In this document: positions 7,527 to 16,446 of the stretch, one piece after another | Numbering within the stretch: position 1 is the stretch's first letter | How the letters are laid out: each line of letters begins with the position of its first letter | From: a bacterium | GTDB lineage: Bacteria > Cyanobacteriota > Vampirovibrionia > Gastranaerophilales > Gastranaerophilaceae | Direction: 5' to 3' | Length of the DNA: 64,000 bases | Assembly: GCA_017626055.1 (NCBI GenBank) | Contig: JAGAJM010000006.1 | Location: 346,945 to 410,944 of the forward strand | The notes under the pieces: generated by a model | What the model was told of the DNA's origin: nothing | What the model saw: the letters and a program-made list of their open reading frames with translations, nothing else | The model's database searches: none | Translations under genes and position numbers: made by a program

Positions 7527-8858
7527 ATGAAGAGTATTCGTTTTTATTTAACATTAGTAATTGCCCGTATGATTTATTTAGCAATAAAAATTTTGAACAA
7601 ATCGTCGGGAACGTCTTTTGTTGGCATGGTTACTCTGAAAATTTGTCCTGGTTTTTTAGCTTGTTGTAGAGAATATGTGAAACAAGCAATAACAATTACT
7701 GGAACAAATGGTAAATCTACGACTTCTGGAATTTTGGCACATATTCTAGATGTTAATAGTGCTAGTGTTGTGCATAATTTAAAAGGTGCAAATATGCTAA
7801 CAGGTGTTGCTAATATGTTTGCATTATGTGGTATTCCATTTAAGAATTTTGATTATGCGGTTATTGAATCTGATGAAGCATATTTGAATAAGGTTTATGA
7901 TGATTTCAAAGCTGATTATTTATTAGTGACAAATTTGTTTAATGATCAAGTTGATAGATATGCAAATGTTTTTGAAACTGCTGCGTATATTCAAAAAGCT
8001 ATTGATAAAAATCCTGAAGTTCATTTGTTATTAAATGCAGATGATCCAGTTGTAAGTAATTTTGGAAAAGATAAGCAAGCGCTATATTTTGGTTTTGAAG
8101 ATGTCCAATATTGTTCAGAAGATTATCAATCTGATAATAAGGATTTGGGTGAATATAAATGCGTTTGTGGTAATGTTTTAAGTTATCAAAAACAATTTTT
8201 AGCTCAAGAAGGTCACTATTCTTGTGAATCTTGTGGGTATAAACGTCCAGAACTAGATTTTAAAGGATACGCAAAAGTTTATGCTGATTATTCTGAAATT
8301 AAAGTTGTTTATCAAGGTAAAGAATATGATTTCAGTGTAAATTTAATTGGATTATATAATGCTTATAATGCTCTGGCTGCGGTTTCTCACGCAATATTGC
8401 TTGGGGTTGATTATGCAGTGATCGTTGATGCGTTGGCATCTTATAAGACAGCATTTGGTCGTTCTGAAAAAACTGTTATAAATGGGCACGAGGCGCTAAT
8501 TCAGCTTATTAAAAACCCAGCTGGTGCAGGGGAAGTGTTGAAAACAGTTGATTTGAATTCTAATATTTTAATTGGTATAAATAATAATATAGCTGATGGA
8601 ACTGATATTTCTTGGTTATGGGATACAGATTTTTCAAGGTTAAAAGATGCAAAAGGATTACTTGTAACATCTGGTATTAAGGCTAAGGATATGGCTAAAC
8701 GTCTTGTTGATGCTGGAATTTCAGAAGATAAAATTATTATTGAAGAAGATGTTGAAAAAGCGGTAGAATTAGTTGCAAATCCAAATAATAAGGAGGCTAA
8801 AGTTACTATTTTACCATCATATACAGTTTTAATGAAATTAAGTAGAATGAAATTTTAG
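7527..8858 (+). CDS. murT: Mur ligase family protein MurT (lipid II isoglutaminyl synthase subunit)
   Basis: MurT is the Mur-ligase-like subunit that, with the glutaminase GatD, amidates D-Glu of lipid II. The 443-residue protein has an N-terminal hydrophobic segment, the ATP-binding P-loop TGTNGKST (about 58-65), the inserted Cys ribbon typical of MurT (C212, C214, C233, C236), and a C-terminal DUF1727 domain starting near FGRSEKT. The first Cys pair is C-x-C here rather than the usual C-x2-C. The start has AGGAGGAG upstream. gatD, usually adjacent, is absent; pdxJ follows instead. Confidence 0.88.
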   Translation: MKSIRFYLTLVIARMIYLAIKILNKSSGTSFVGMVTLKICPGFLACCREYVKQAITITGTNGKSTTSGILAHILDVNSASVVHNLKGANMLTGVANMFALCGIPFKNFDYAVIESDEAYLNKVYDDFKADYLLVTNLFNDQVDRYANVFETAAYIQKAIDKNPEVHLLLNADDPVVSNFGKDKQALYFGFEDVQYCSEDYQSDNKDLGEYKCVCGNVLSYQKQFLAQEGHYSCESCGYKRPELDFKGYAKVYADYSEIKVVYQGKEYDFSVNLIGLYNAYNALAAVSHAILLGVDYAVIVDALASYKTAFGRSEKTVINGHEALIQLIKNPAGAGEVLKTVDLNSNILIGINNNIADGTDISWLWDTDFSRLKDAKGLLVTSGIKAKDMAKRLVDAGISEDKIIIEEDVEKAVELVANPNNKEAKVTILPSYTVLMKLSRMKF

Positions 8859-8870
8859 AAAGGATATAAA

Positions 8871-9581
8871 ATGCTTTTAGGTGTAAACATTGATCACGTT
8901 GCTACTTTGCGAAATGCTAGAGGTGGATTTGAACCAGATCCAATTCAAGCAGCGCATACTTGCGAAGAAAATGGAGCAACTTCTATCACCGCTCACTTAC
9001 GTGAGGATAGACGTCATATTAAAGATCAAGATGTTCGAACATTAAAGAAAGTTTTGAAGGTTAACTTAAATCTGGAAATGGCAGTAACTGATGAGATGCA
9101 AGCTATTGCTTTAGAAGTGTTGCCTCATTCTGTTTGTCTTGTTCCTGAAAAAAGACAAGAAGTAACAACCGAAGGTGGTTTGGATGTTGCTGCTCAATTA
9201 GAAAGGGTTACAAAATTTGTTAAACCTTTAGTTGATGCAGGTATTCAAGTTAGTTTGTTTATTGATCCTGATTTAGACCAAATTAAAGCGGCTGCAAAAA
9301 CGGGTGCGCAATTTATCGAAATGCATACAGGTCAATATTCTTTAGCTTTTGGTACTGAGCAGGAAAAATTTGAATTTGAAAAACTTAAAAACTCAGCTAG
9401 TTTAGCTCAAGAGCTTGGTTTGAAGGTTAATGCTGGGCATGGTTTGAACTATGAAAACGTATCTAGGATGCACGAAATAGATGGCTTGTATGAATTAAAT
9501 ATTGGTCATAGTATAATTTCAAAAGCGGTATTTACAGGTCTTGCTCAAGCAGTTAGAGATATGGCTGACCTATCAAAATAA
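8871..9581 (+). CDS. pdxJ: pyridoxine 5'-phosphate synthase
   Basis: PdxJ condenses 1-deoxyxylulose 5-phosphate with aminoacetone 3-phosphate to form pyridoxine 5'-phosphate in the DXP-dependent vitamin B6 pathway. The 236-residue TIM-barrel protein carries the family segments GVNIDHVATLRNARGG, ITAHLREDRRHI, FIDPD, EMHTGQY and NAGHGLNY. It follows murT by 12 bases with AAAGGATAT before the ATG, and is followed by a small Cys-rich gene. A pdxA homologue is at 39608-40522. Confidence 0.97.
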   Translation: MLLGVNIDHVATLRNARGGFEPDPIQAAHTCEENGATSITAHLREDRRHIKDQDVRTLKKVLKVNLNLEMAVTDEMQAIALEVLPHSVCLVPEKRQEVTTEGGLDVAAQLERVTKFVKPLVDAGIQVSLFIDPDLDQIKAAAKTGAQFIEMHTGQYSLAFGTEQEKFEFEKLKNSASLAQELGLKVNAGHGLNYENVSRMHEIDGLYELNIGHSIISKAVFTGLAQAVRDMADLSK

Positions 9582-9591
9582 GGATATAATT

Positions 9592-9918
9592 ATGGGAAAA
9601 TCAAAAGAAGAAATAATTGAAGAAATGCAACAAGTTGTAGCTCAAATGGTTATTGATGATTTAGAAGATAATCCAGATTGTGCTAATGAATATTTTGATT
9701 GCGATTGTTGTGGTAAAAATAGTTGTATGGCGGGCTCAATTGGTTATGGGAATTACAGATTGTGTAATGACTGTGTTCTTTTAGCTGAAACAGGATTTGC
9801 ATTGGGTAAATTTACCGATATTCAAAGTTTGATTGATGCAATGGAAGATTCTAGACTTGAAGAAGTTTGTAAGTTTATAAAAGATGAAGAAGCTCGTAAA
9901 AAGAGTTTAGAAAATTAA
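9592..9918 (+). CDS. small Cys-rich (zinc-ribbon-like) protein
   Basis: Unrecognised 108-residue acidic protein. The start is taken as the ATG at 9592, preceded by AAGGATAT, rather than an in-frame upstream codon inside pdxJ. Cys residues at about 30, 37, 39, 40, 45, 58 and 61 (FDCDCCGKNSC and LCNDC) could form a zinc or iron-sulfur site. The termini are helical and charged. It is probably co-transcribed with murT-pdxJ (10-base gap) and ends before a strong terminator. Confidence 0.65.
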   Translation: MGKSKEEIIEEMQQVVAQMVIDDLEDNPDCANEYFDCDCCGKNSCMAGSIGYGNYRLCNDCVLLAETGFALGKFTDIQSLIDAMEDSRLEEVCKFIKDEEARKKSLEN

Positions 9919-9958
9919 GACAGTCTTGTTGGTTGCGTTTAACTCAATAAATTAAATA

Positions 9959-9994
9959 CAAAAAAGACCACTTATTAAGTGGTCTTTTTTTATA
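9959..9994. terminator. bidirectional terminator
   Basis: AAAGACCACTT, ATT loop, AAGTGGTCTTT with A/T runs on both sides, between convergent genes. Confidence 0.9.
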
Positions 9995-10013
9995 TATATT
10001 GTCTAATTTATAA

Positions 10014-10400
10014 TTAGCTTAATGCCATTAGTGCTTTTACTGAACGAGCGTTTTCTTTTACTTCTTCATCAAAACTTTCTGAAGAAATAGTGTTTTCAAG
10101 AACTTTCATTGCTTCTTCTTTATTTTCAAGAGAAAGAAGTTCGTTGATTGTACTCATAGCAACAACAGTTGACATATCGTTGATACCTTTACCTCTGTTA
10201 GAGATAACAACTGCTAATGAGTCGTGTTCATTTCTTTTTACTAATGCGCGTGATGTTAATTCTCTTACATCATCGATTGAAGAATTTGTACCAATTTCTT
10301 CTAAAACAGCAATTGAATCTGGGCTAGGATTGATTGTTAATGATTCAATAATATTACTTACTTTCGAAAAGTTTTTGTTGTTTCTCATATTGTTATCCAT
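10014..10400 (-). CDS. hypothetical helical protein
   Basis: Unrecognised 128-residue protein with no Cys, signal or membrane segment. The sequence reads as consecutive amphipathic helices (SVAVLEEIG, VRELTSRALVKR, INELLSLENKEEAMKVLENTI, KENARSVKALM), reminiscent of HEAT/TPR-like repeats without a firm match. It lies 14 bases downstream of the FTG-motif protein at 10415-10954 in the same leftward operon, and both C-terminal regions look helical. It may be its partner, which is inference. Confidence 0.6.
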   Translation of the reverse strand: MDNNMRNNKNFSKVSNIIESLTINPSPDSIAVLEEIGTNSSIDDVRELTSRALVKRNEHDSLAVVISNRGKGINDMSTVVAMSTINELLSLENKEEAMKVLENTISSESFDEEVKENARSVKALMALS

Positions 10401-10414
10401 TTAACTTATCCTCC

Positions 10415-10954
10415 CTATGCTGCAACCACAGCCATATCAGCTTCTAAAGCTGAAAGAGCTTCTACTAACATTGGTTTAACCTCTGAATGAGGGTCCATTT
10501 TTGATAATTTTGAGATTTCTCTTTCTCTACCATTAATAAAGAATGATGTAATATCTCTTTTTAAAATTTCTTTTGTTCCGTCTAGTGAAATTTCTGTGTT
10601 ACCAATTTCTTGTAATTTATTCCAACCATGTTTGCAAGTATTTACGATACTATCTTTCATTCTAGTACCAAATGCCATGATTGATTCGATACCTTCGTAG
10701 AATTTGTTACCAAAATCTCCTAATGATCCTACGAATGTTGAATATATTCTTTTTGAACTTGCAGTTAAGTTTCCAGTGAAACTTACTTTGCTAGCTTCTT
10801 TTGCTTTGCTTGATTCAAAAACATCTTCTGTTAAGATATTTTTTTGGAAATTAGAAGCTGCAAAAGGGTTACTTGTTCTTGTAGTTTGCGCTTCGCTCTT
10901 GCTAGTATTGAAGATACGATGGCTTAACTGATTGATTCTTTCAATTGCTGTCAT
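10415..10954 (-). CDS. hypothetical protein with N-terminal NPF...DVF...FTG leader motif
   Basis: Unrecognised 179-residue protein. Its N-terminal ~65 residues are low-complexity and polar, with two elements seen in other proteins of this window: NPFAASNF...LTEDVF (about 29-46) and KVSFTGN (FTG at 59-61). The protein at 49506-50924 has the same arrangement (NPIVAF...LERDVF, then IAFTGQ with FTG also at 59-61). The rest is predicted helical. It has no Sec signal. The start has AAAGAGGTTTAATTT upstream. It is first of a two-gene operon. Confidence 0.68.
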   Translation of the reverse strand: MTAIERINQLSHRIFNTSKSEAQTTRTSNPFAASNFQKNILTEDVFESSKAKEASKVSFTGNLTASSKRIYSTFVGSLGDFGNKFYEGIESIMAFGTRMKDSIVNTCKHGWNKLQEIGNTEISLDGTKEILKRDITSFFINGREREISKLSKMDPHSEVKPMLVEALSALEADMAVVAA

Positions 10955-11038
10955 ATAAATTAAACCTCTTTCTATAATTATCCACGTATTAAGTCTATCA
11001 TAGTGTCTAAATTTTAAATCAACCTTTTGTATGATTTG

Positions 11039-11047
11039 TGTTAAAAT
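11039..11047 (+). promoter_or_regulatory. extended -10 element 6 bases before the mazG start (leaderless candidate)
   Basis: TGT followed by TAAAAT at 11042-11047. The ATG is at 11054, so the expected transcription start falls on or beside the start codon. No Shine-Dalgarno sequence is visible. Confidence 0.5.
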
Positions 11048-11053
11048 ATAACT

Positions 11054-11827
11054 ATGAATTACAAAAATTTGGAAGAATTAATAGCTGTTATTGCAAAATT
11101 ACGCTCACCAGAGGGTTGTCCTTGGGATAAAGAGCAAACTCATGCTTCTCTACGTCCTAATATGATTGAGGAGGCGTATGAAGCGGTTGATGCTATTGAT
11201 GATAACGATATGAAACACTTGAGAGAAGAATTAGGGGATGTCCTTTTACAAGTTCTATTACATTCTCAAATTGCTTCTGAAAACGGCGATTTTACAATAG
11301 AAGATGTTGCTAAAGAATTAAAAGATAAACTTATACATCGTCATCCGCATGTGTTTGGAGATGCAAAAATTGATTCGCCAGATGGTGTTGTTGATGCTTG
11401 GGAAAAACTTAAAGCTGAAGAAAAAGCTCATAGAAAGTCTGCTATGGATGGAATTTCAAGAGCTCAAGCAGCTTTAATTTCTGCTCAAAAAATTTCTAAA
11501 AAAGCTGTTAAAGTTGGATTTGAGTGGCCTAATGAAGAATCTTTATATGAGTGTATAATGTCAGAATTTAGGGAGTTTAAAGAGGCAACTCAAGAGGCTG
11601 ACAGAGAACATATGGAAGAAGAGTTTGGTGATATTTTATTTGCGACAGTAAATTTGGCTCGCTGGAATAAAATTGATGCTGAACAGGCTTTGTTAAAAGC
11701 TAATAAAAAGTTTGAAAAACGTTTCCGCAAAATGGAAGAACTAGCAACAAAACCATTAACAGAATATTCCTTTGAAGAATATGATGCGTTGTGGAAACAT
11801 GCAAAAAAGGCGTTAGTCGAAGAATAG
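11054..11827 (+). CDS. mazG: nucleoside triphosphate pyrophosphohydrolase MazG
   Basis: MazG hydrolyses (d)NTPs to the monophosphate and pyrophosphate, a house-cleaning role. The 257-residue protein has the two-domain layout. N-terminal domain: RSPEGCPWDKEQTHASL, EEAYEAVDAI and LREELGDVLLQVLLH carry the E-x2-E and E-x2-D metal sites. C-terminal domain: EFREFKEA and EEEFGDILFATVNLARW repeat the pattern. It is followed by folE2, 7 bases after the stop. The putative -10 sits only 6 bases before ATG. Confidence 0.96.
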   Translation: MNYKNLEELIAVIAKLRSPEGCPWDKEQTHASLRPNMIEEAYEAVDAIDDNDMKHLREELGDVLLQVLLHSQIASENGDFTIEDVAKELKDKLIHRHPHVFGDAKIDSPDGVVDAWEKLKAEEKAHRKSAMDGISRAQAALISAQKISKKAVKVGFEWPNEESLYECIMSEFREFKEATQEADREHMEEEFGDILFATVNLARWNKIDAEQALLKANKKFEKRFRKMEELATKPLTEYSFEEYDALWKHAKKALVEE

Positions 11828-11834
11828 GTGCAAA

Positions 11835-12614
11835 ATGAAAGACGTACAAAATTCACAAGATAATAGAAATGTTGATATTCAAAAAGTTGGTATAAAACAT
11901 GTTGAATTGCCTCTTGTTGTTCAACGAAAAAATAAATCAGATAAAGTTGTTTATGCCAAAGCTAGAGTGTGTGTATCTTTACCAAGAGATTATAAAGGTA
12001 CTCATATGAGTCGTTTTGTTGAAGTTTTGAACGAATGGCGTAGTAAAAAACTTTTGGGGGTTGATATTCGTGGATGTCTTGAAGAAGTAGTAAAAAGACT
12101 TGATGCACAAAGTGGTGAATTAGAATTCGATTTTAAATATTTTGTTGATAAGCAAGCTCCAGTTTCTAATTTGTCAGCTCCAATGTGTTATGATTGTTCT
12201 TTTGAGGGCAGAATTGACAATGGTCAGTATAAATTTGTTCTAGGCGTGAAAGTTCCTGTAACAACACTTTGTCCTTGTTCAAAAGAAATCTCAGAATATG
12301 GTGCTCATAACCAAAGAGCAATTATTAGTGTAAAAGTTTCTTATGATGAAACTGAACATATATGGTTGGAAGATTTAATCGAACTTATTGAATCTTGTGC
12401 ATCTTGCCCTGTTCACCCATTATTAAAACGTCAAGATGAAAAATACGTAACTGAAAAGGCTTGGGAAAACCCTAAGTTTGTAGAAGATGTGTTGCGTGAT
12501 ACGGTCGTGAAATTACGTGAGAATTCTACAATCAAAGAATTTGAAGTTGATTGCGAAGCGTTTGAAAGTATCCATAATCATTCTGCTTGGGCTTATCAAT
12601 CTGAAGTAAAATAA
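11835..12614 (+). CDS. folE2: GTP cyclohydrolase FolE2 (type IB)
   Basis: FolE2 converts GTP to 7,8-dihydroneopterin triphosphate for folate or queuosine precursor synthesis, using metals other than zinc when zinc is scarce. Family markers are PRDYKGTHMSRFVEVLNEW, the Cys metal ligand in TTLCPCSKEISEYGAHNQRA, and ESCASCPVHPLLKR. Full length at 259 residues. It is likely co-transcribed with mazG. No canonical FolE is visible in the window. Confidence 0.95.
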   Translation: MKDVQNSQDNRNVDIQKVGIKHVELPLVVQRKNKSDKVVYAKARVCVSLPRDYKGTHMSRFVEVLNEWRSKKLLGVDIRGCLEEVVKRLDAQSGELEFDFKYFVDKQAPVSNLSAPMCYDCSFEGRIDNGQYKFVLGVKVPVTTLCPCSKEISEYGAHNQRAIISVKVSYDETEHIWLEDLIELIESCASCPVHPLLKRQDEKYVTEKAWENPKFVEDVLRDTVVKLRENSTIKEFEVDCEAFESIHNHSAWAYQSEVK

Positions 12615-12619
12615 TTATC

Positions 12620-13996
12620 CTATATGATGCCTTCCATCATGTCATTCAGTGCAAGTTTTGCAACTCTTGTTGGTGCGGAAATTGAGGTACCTGTGATTTC
12701 TTGCAGTGCAACTGCGTATTTCCCGTCTTTTTGTATTAATTGATAACTAAAATCGAGTAATTTTTTCTTTCTTTGCATATTGATATGTATAGCTTGATTG
12801 AGCTTTTGAGTTTTAGCTGTTAATTCAGTAAAGGATAATCTTTTGGTGTATAAATCCATTTTTTCTCGTTCAAGTTCTTTTATTCTGGCTTCGATTTTTG
12901 CTTGTAATGCTTTTACTTTATCGACAGGTTTTCCGATAAGAGGATTTTGAGATAGCTCTTTTAATCTATTACTTGAGTATGGTATATCTGTTCCTGGTAG
13001 TCCTGTAATATTTATGCCATATTCAGTTAGAGTTGGTGTAACTTCTCCAACTTCATAGTGCTGAGTTAATTCAGAATTCCTTGAAGCAGAAAACTCAGAA
13101 ACTTTACCTGTTTTTGAACTAAGAGATCCAACTCCTTCAACGTGTGCGTGCGAAGCTAGATTAGTACTTCCGATATTTGCAATGTCTGCAAATTCTTCAG
13201 GTTTGGCGTTTCCTCCTGATAAAATAACTCTTACTCCTTTATCAGATAAATCTTGATAGTCAAATAACTCTGGTGAAAATTTTCTATATCTATCAGGTAA
13301 CATAAGTGGTGTTTTTCGAGTTATATCACTGCTGAGAGTTGAAAATGAACCAGAGAGATAATCGACGTGATTACCTTTGTTTATGTAATCTATAACTTCA
13401 CGTAATTCAGTATTAGTGTATAAATTATTATAGTTTATTTTGAATGGGACATATCTTGCAAAAGGGTTATGTCGTCTTGCAAATGTCATTACAACATCTC
13501 CATGACTTAATCCAAAGCAACCTTTATTAAAATCTTCAAAAAAGTCAGGAATTGCAATAACTTTTGGTGTCAATTCTGCTTCTTTTACAAACACTCCGTC
13601 AGCATCCAAAATTCTTACTATAACTTTGCCATCTTCAGTTTCACCTTGTTTTAAAAGGTGATAAACTTTGCCATCTTTTGGGTTTGTCCATTCGGCTCTA
13701 GCATAGGTGTCTTTAATTCTTGTTGAAGTTAACCTTGCATAATCTTCTGGAGTTGCTTTTGTGAATGTTCTTTGGATACCAGTTTTTGCTTGTCTAAGTG
13801 CAATTCTGTTCATCTTTTGAGCAGTTTGCATTTCAATTGAGCTAAAACGAGGTAATTCTACAACTTCTCCTGTTTCTTCGATTATTCCTTTTGGGTTTAT
13901 TCCGTGAATTTCAGGGTTTGTTTGTAGAATTCTTGCTCGCTTTTGGGCCAATTCTTGAGCTGCGTTTATAATTTGTTTTATATCTGGTACTTTCAT
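12620..13996 (-). CDS. divergent subtilisin-like (S8) serine protease with helical insertion
   Basis: The 458-residue protein shows a recognisable but diverged subtilase core: Asp candidate in VIAIPDFF (D151), His in LSHGDVV (H165), GADVINLS-like HVDYLSGSFS, oxyanion Asn in VILSGGN (N263), the IGSTN...SSKTGKVSEFSAS block matching the IAVGAT...FSS region, LPGTDIP matching APGxxI, and the Ser motif GTSISAP (S438). Between LPGTDI (about 334-338) and the Ser motif lies about 95 residues of charged, coiled-coil-like sequence, where ordinary subtilases have about 15-25. No signal peptide. It starts 2 bases after the upstream beta-rich gene. Protease assignment is inference from motif order. Confidence 0.7.
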   Translation of the reverse strand: MKVPDIKQIINAAQELAQKRARILQTNPEIHGINPKGIIEETGEVVELPRFSSIEMQTAQKMNRIALRQAKTGIQRTFTKATPEDYARLTSTRIKDTYARAEWTNPKDGKVYHLLKQGETEDGKVIVRILDADGVFVKEAELTPKVIAIPDFFEDFNKGCFGLSHGDVVMTFARRHNPFARYVPFKINYNNLYTNTELREVIDYINKGNHVDYLSGSFSTLSSDITRKTPLMLPDRYRKFSPELFDYQDLSDKGVRVILSGGNAKPEEFADIANIGSTNLASHAHVEGVGSLSSKTGKVSEFSASRNSELTQHYEVGEVTPTLTEYGINITGLPGTDIPYSSNRLKELSQNPLIGKPVDKVKALQAKIEARIKELEREKMDLYTKRLSFTELTAKTQKLNQAIHINMQRKKKLLDFSYQLIQKDGKYAVALQEITGTSISAPTRVAKLALNDMMEGII

Positions 13997-13998
13997 TT

Positions 13999-14520
13999 CT
14001 AGTTCCCGATAGGAATTGATACTCCAGCGTTTACGCCGATTGTGTTTTTATTTACGTGAGTAAGGTCATATAGTTGACCTTCGACAAAAACGCTAGCTTT
14101 ACCAACTTTTGTTGAAACTCCAGTGTAGTTGCCGAATGAAGTTTTTGGGTTACCTGTTTTATAGTTTATATTTGTTGCAACATAAGGTGTTGTGTAAATG
14201 TTTGTATTTTTTGCAACAGGAACTGTAACTGTCAAAGGCTGAACTCTTAGTTGTACAGTTTGTGAATCTTGGTTTAGTTTGTTTCTAACTCTAAAACCAC
14301 CAGATAAGCAAGTATCACCATAAGGCATTGAGCCTTTAAAATCGATTACGGCACATATTGGCTTGCCATTAAAAGATGTTCCAGCACCAGTGTATAGTCC
14401 AAGACTTCCATTTCCAATATTAACACTATTATCAACCCCAACAGTTGTAAAGTTTGGTCCTGCTATATCTTGATAAGTTGCAGCTGATACTTTTGTATTT
14501 ATTTTTAAGTCCCCAGGCAT
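13999..14520 (-). CDS. beta-rich, possibly barrel-like hypothetical protein
   Basis: Unrecognised 173-residue protein with alternating polar/hydrophobic strands (QTVQLRVQPLTVTVPV, IYTTPYVATNINYKT, VGKASVFVEGQLYDLT, IGVNAGVSIPIGN), like a small outer-membrane beta-barrel or beta-sandwich. It lacks a Sec signal peptide, and its N-terminus is also Gly/Asn/Thr-rich. GGAG lies 6 bases before the ATG. The subtilase-like gene follows 2 bases downstream, so the two probably act together. Confidence 0.6.
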   Translation of the reverse strand: MPGDLKINTKVSAATYQDIAGPNFTTVGVDNSVNIGNGSLGLYTGAGTSFNGKPICAVIDFKGSMPYGDTCLSGGFRVRNKLNQDSQTVQLRVQPLTVTVPVAKNTNIYTTPYVATNINYKTGNPKTSFGNYTGVSTKVGKASVFVEGQLYDLTHVNKNTIGVNAGVSIPIGN

Positions 14521-14583
14521 AAAAACTCCATAGTTATCCCCTATGTATATATAAAGTAATTTTTGGGGGATTTTTTGCCAATA

Positions 14584-14622
14584 AAAAAGAAAGAAGTTAC
14601 GTTTTGTAACTTCTTTCTTTTG
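14584..14622. terminator. long-stem terminator after the M49-like genes
   Basis: AAAGAAAGAAGTTAC, GTTTT loop, GTAACTTCTTTCTTT: a 15-base perfect stem downstream of the gene ending at 14648. Confidence 0.85.
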
Positions 14623-14647
14623 GTTATTTATTCTTAGGTATTTTGTC

Positions 14648-16375
14648 TTACCCCTCCGCTAATAATTTGTCAGCTAATTCGGTTTCCAATGTTCCGTTTA
14701 GGGCTTTATTTACCTTTTGAAGTTTTTTAGCAATAATTTCCATATTGTCTGTCCAAACAAAGTTTTCATTTACGTATTGTTCAGCCTTGTTGAAATCTCC
14801 GTCAATTTGAATTCTAACAATTTCAGATAACATTTCTTTCGCAATTGGGACAACTTTATCAATATTAACTAAGATTTTACCATCTTTGGTAAGTTCGTAT
14901 CCGCCTCGTTCTGCGAAGTATTTATTTTGCATTACTGTACGAACTCTGTGCGCTTGTGACATTGTTGGTTTTGATTTTAAGAAATTATCAGCCATTGTTG
15001 TTACAATGATTTGAAGTCTTTGTTCTTGTGTGTACATACCAAGTTCTGTCAACAAGTCAACAAATGCTAAAGCTCCCATATCTGCTTTGTTTTCTTCTAT
15101 AATATTTCTGTATTTGCCTAATTTTTCACTGCTTTCTTTTGGCCCAAGGGAGTGTGCGTTTTCGTGACCAATTGTGAACCAGTGATCTGCTTCATCAAGA
15201 TAATATTTGTGTTGTGATTTATCTAAAATTGCATCAAGTCTTTCTTGAAGTTTAGATTTATCACTAATAAATCTGATTTGTCTGTGGTAAACGTTTCTTC
15301 TGCCACCGCCAATTGTTAATGATAATTTATCTGAGTTTGGTAGGTTCTCAGCAAGGGTAATTCCGCCTCTGTATTCTCCAACATCACCTGCAGCCATTAC
15401 CATATCAACGTCAACCATTGTTTGTTGAGCATCATTTTCTGCTGAAATTGTCTGAGTATATTCATCGTTAAATGGCATATTATCTGCTAAAACTTGAAGA
15501 TATTTTTTTATTTTCATCAAATCTTGTGTGCCTTGTTTGTTTACGATACCAACTCTACCCCCTAAGAAATCTTTTGGAATAGGTGATATTCCGTGTTCTT
15601 CTAAAAGTGCTGAGAGTTCTTCGTTTTCAACAATTGTACCTGTCATTTCATCTTCATAATTTTCACGAGTGATTGTGAATTCTAATGGGGTGTCTTGTAG
15701 TTCTGCCCATTTTTTATCAGCGTAAGCATCAAGCATAGGATCTGGTGTTCTTAGTGCTTTTGCTTGTAGTGATAGATATTCGTTAAAATCTTTGTTTGTT
15801 GAGTATTCAGCTGCTCTATTTAGTTCATATGCAACTTTTGAAAAATCGTCTTTAAAATATTCAACATAATCCACCCCAACTAAGTCTTCAGCTACTCTGA
15901 TTCCTACTGAACGTTGAGTTAGGATGCTTTTTACATCATCAATTTTGCCTTCTTTTAACATTCTGATTAAGACATTGTGAAATTCTTCTTTTGAAAGGTT
16001 TTCTGGGTAAACACCTTTACCAGGTTTTTCGTCAATTCCTTTAATAAGTCTAATAGGATTAGACATTGTATCAACTGCATTCACCCCTTTTTGAGCATCA
16101 AATAAAATTTTTGTAAGTTTTGCTTGTTTGTTTTTCTTAGATGCTTCTTCTAAGTATTCTTTTACTGCTAAATTGTGATGACAATCTAGTTGCATATTGA
16201 TTTTTTCAATAATTTCAGCAGCTTTACATAAATGTTTAAGAGCTTTTTTATCACCCTCAGCCAGTGCCAAATATTCTGGTGCATCTGCTTTTAAGAATTT
16301 TTTAGTAACTAAATAATCTTTATGGGTTCTTTTTTCTAATTCTTTCATTGATAAATTCAATTCAAAAGTTTCCAT
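14648..16375 (-). CDS. M49-like (dipeptidyl-peptidase III type) metallopeptidase, paralogue without leader
   Basis: A 575-residue protein with zinc motif HENAH (H404-E405-x2-H408) followed by NIIEENKAD (E427/E428), the HExxH plus EExxAD arrangement of M49/DPP III-like bacterial hydrolases, and NLPN in the segment before. It is co-linear with the neighbour at 16447-18321 over its whole length (shared blocks include LGGRVGIVNK-like and LTIGGGRRNVYHRQ). It begins directly at the catalytic module, lacking the FTG leader of its paralogue. AAGGAG precedes the ATG. Cytoplasmic as predicted. Substrate unknown. Confidence 0.78.
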   Translation of the reverse strand: METFELNLSMKELEKRTHKDYLVTKKFLKADAPEYLALAEGDKKALKHLCKAAEIIEKINMQLDCHHNLAVKEYLEEASKKNKQAKLTKILFDAQKGVNAVDTMSNPIRLIKGIDEKPGKGVYPENLSKEEFHNVLIRMLKEGKIDDVKSILTQRSVGIRVAEDLVGVDYVEYFKDDFSKVAYELNRAAEYSTNKDFNEYLSLQAKALRTPDPMLDAYADKKWAELQDTPLEFTITRENYEDEMTGTIVENEELSALLEEHGISPIPKDFLGGRVGIVNKQGTQDLMKIKKYLQVLADNMPFNDEYTQTISAENDAQQTMVDVDMVMAAGDVGEYRGGITLAENLPNSDKLSLTIGGGRRNVYHRQIRFISDKSKLQERLDAILDKSQHKYYLDEADHWFTIGHENAHSLGPKESSEKLGKYRNIIEENKADMGALAFVDLLTELGMYTQEQRLQIIVTTMADNFLKSKPTMSQAHRVRTVMQNKYFAERGGYELTKDGKILVNIDKVVPIAKEMLSEIVRIQIDGDFNKAEQYVNENFVWTDNMEIIAKKLQKVNKALNGTLETELADKLLAEG

Positions 16376-16446
16376 TATAAAGCTCTCCTTATTTAACTGT
16401 TGTTATATAAAGATTATATCACATTATATCCCAGATACAATAGAGA

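Noticed and set aside
9541..9591. Upstream start of the small Cys-rich gene inside pdxJ
   Set aside because: It overlaps pdxJ by 41 bases without a ribosome site; ATG 9592 has AAGG upstream.
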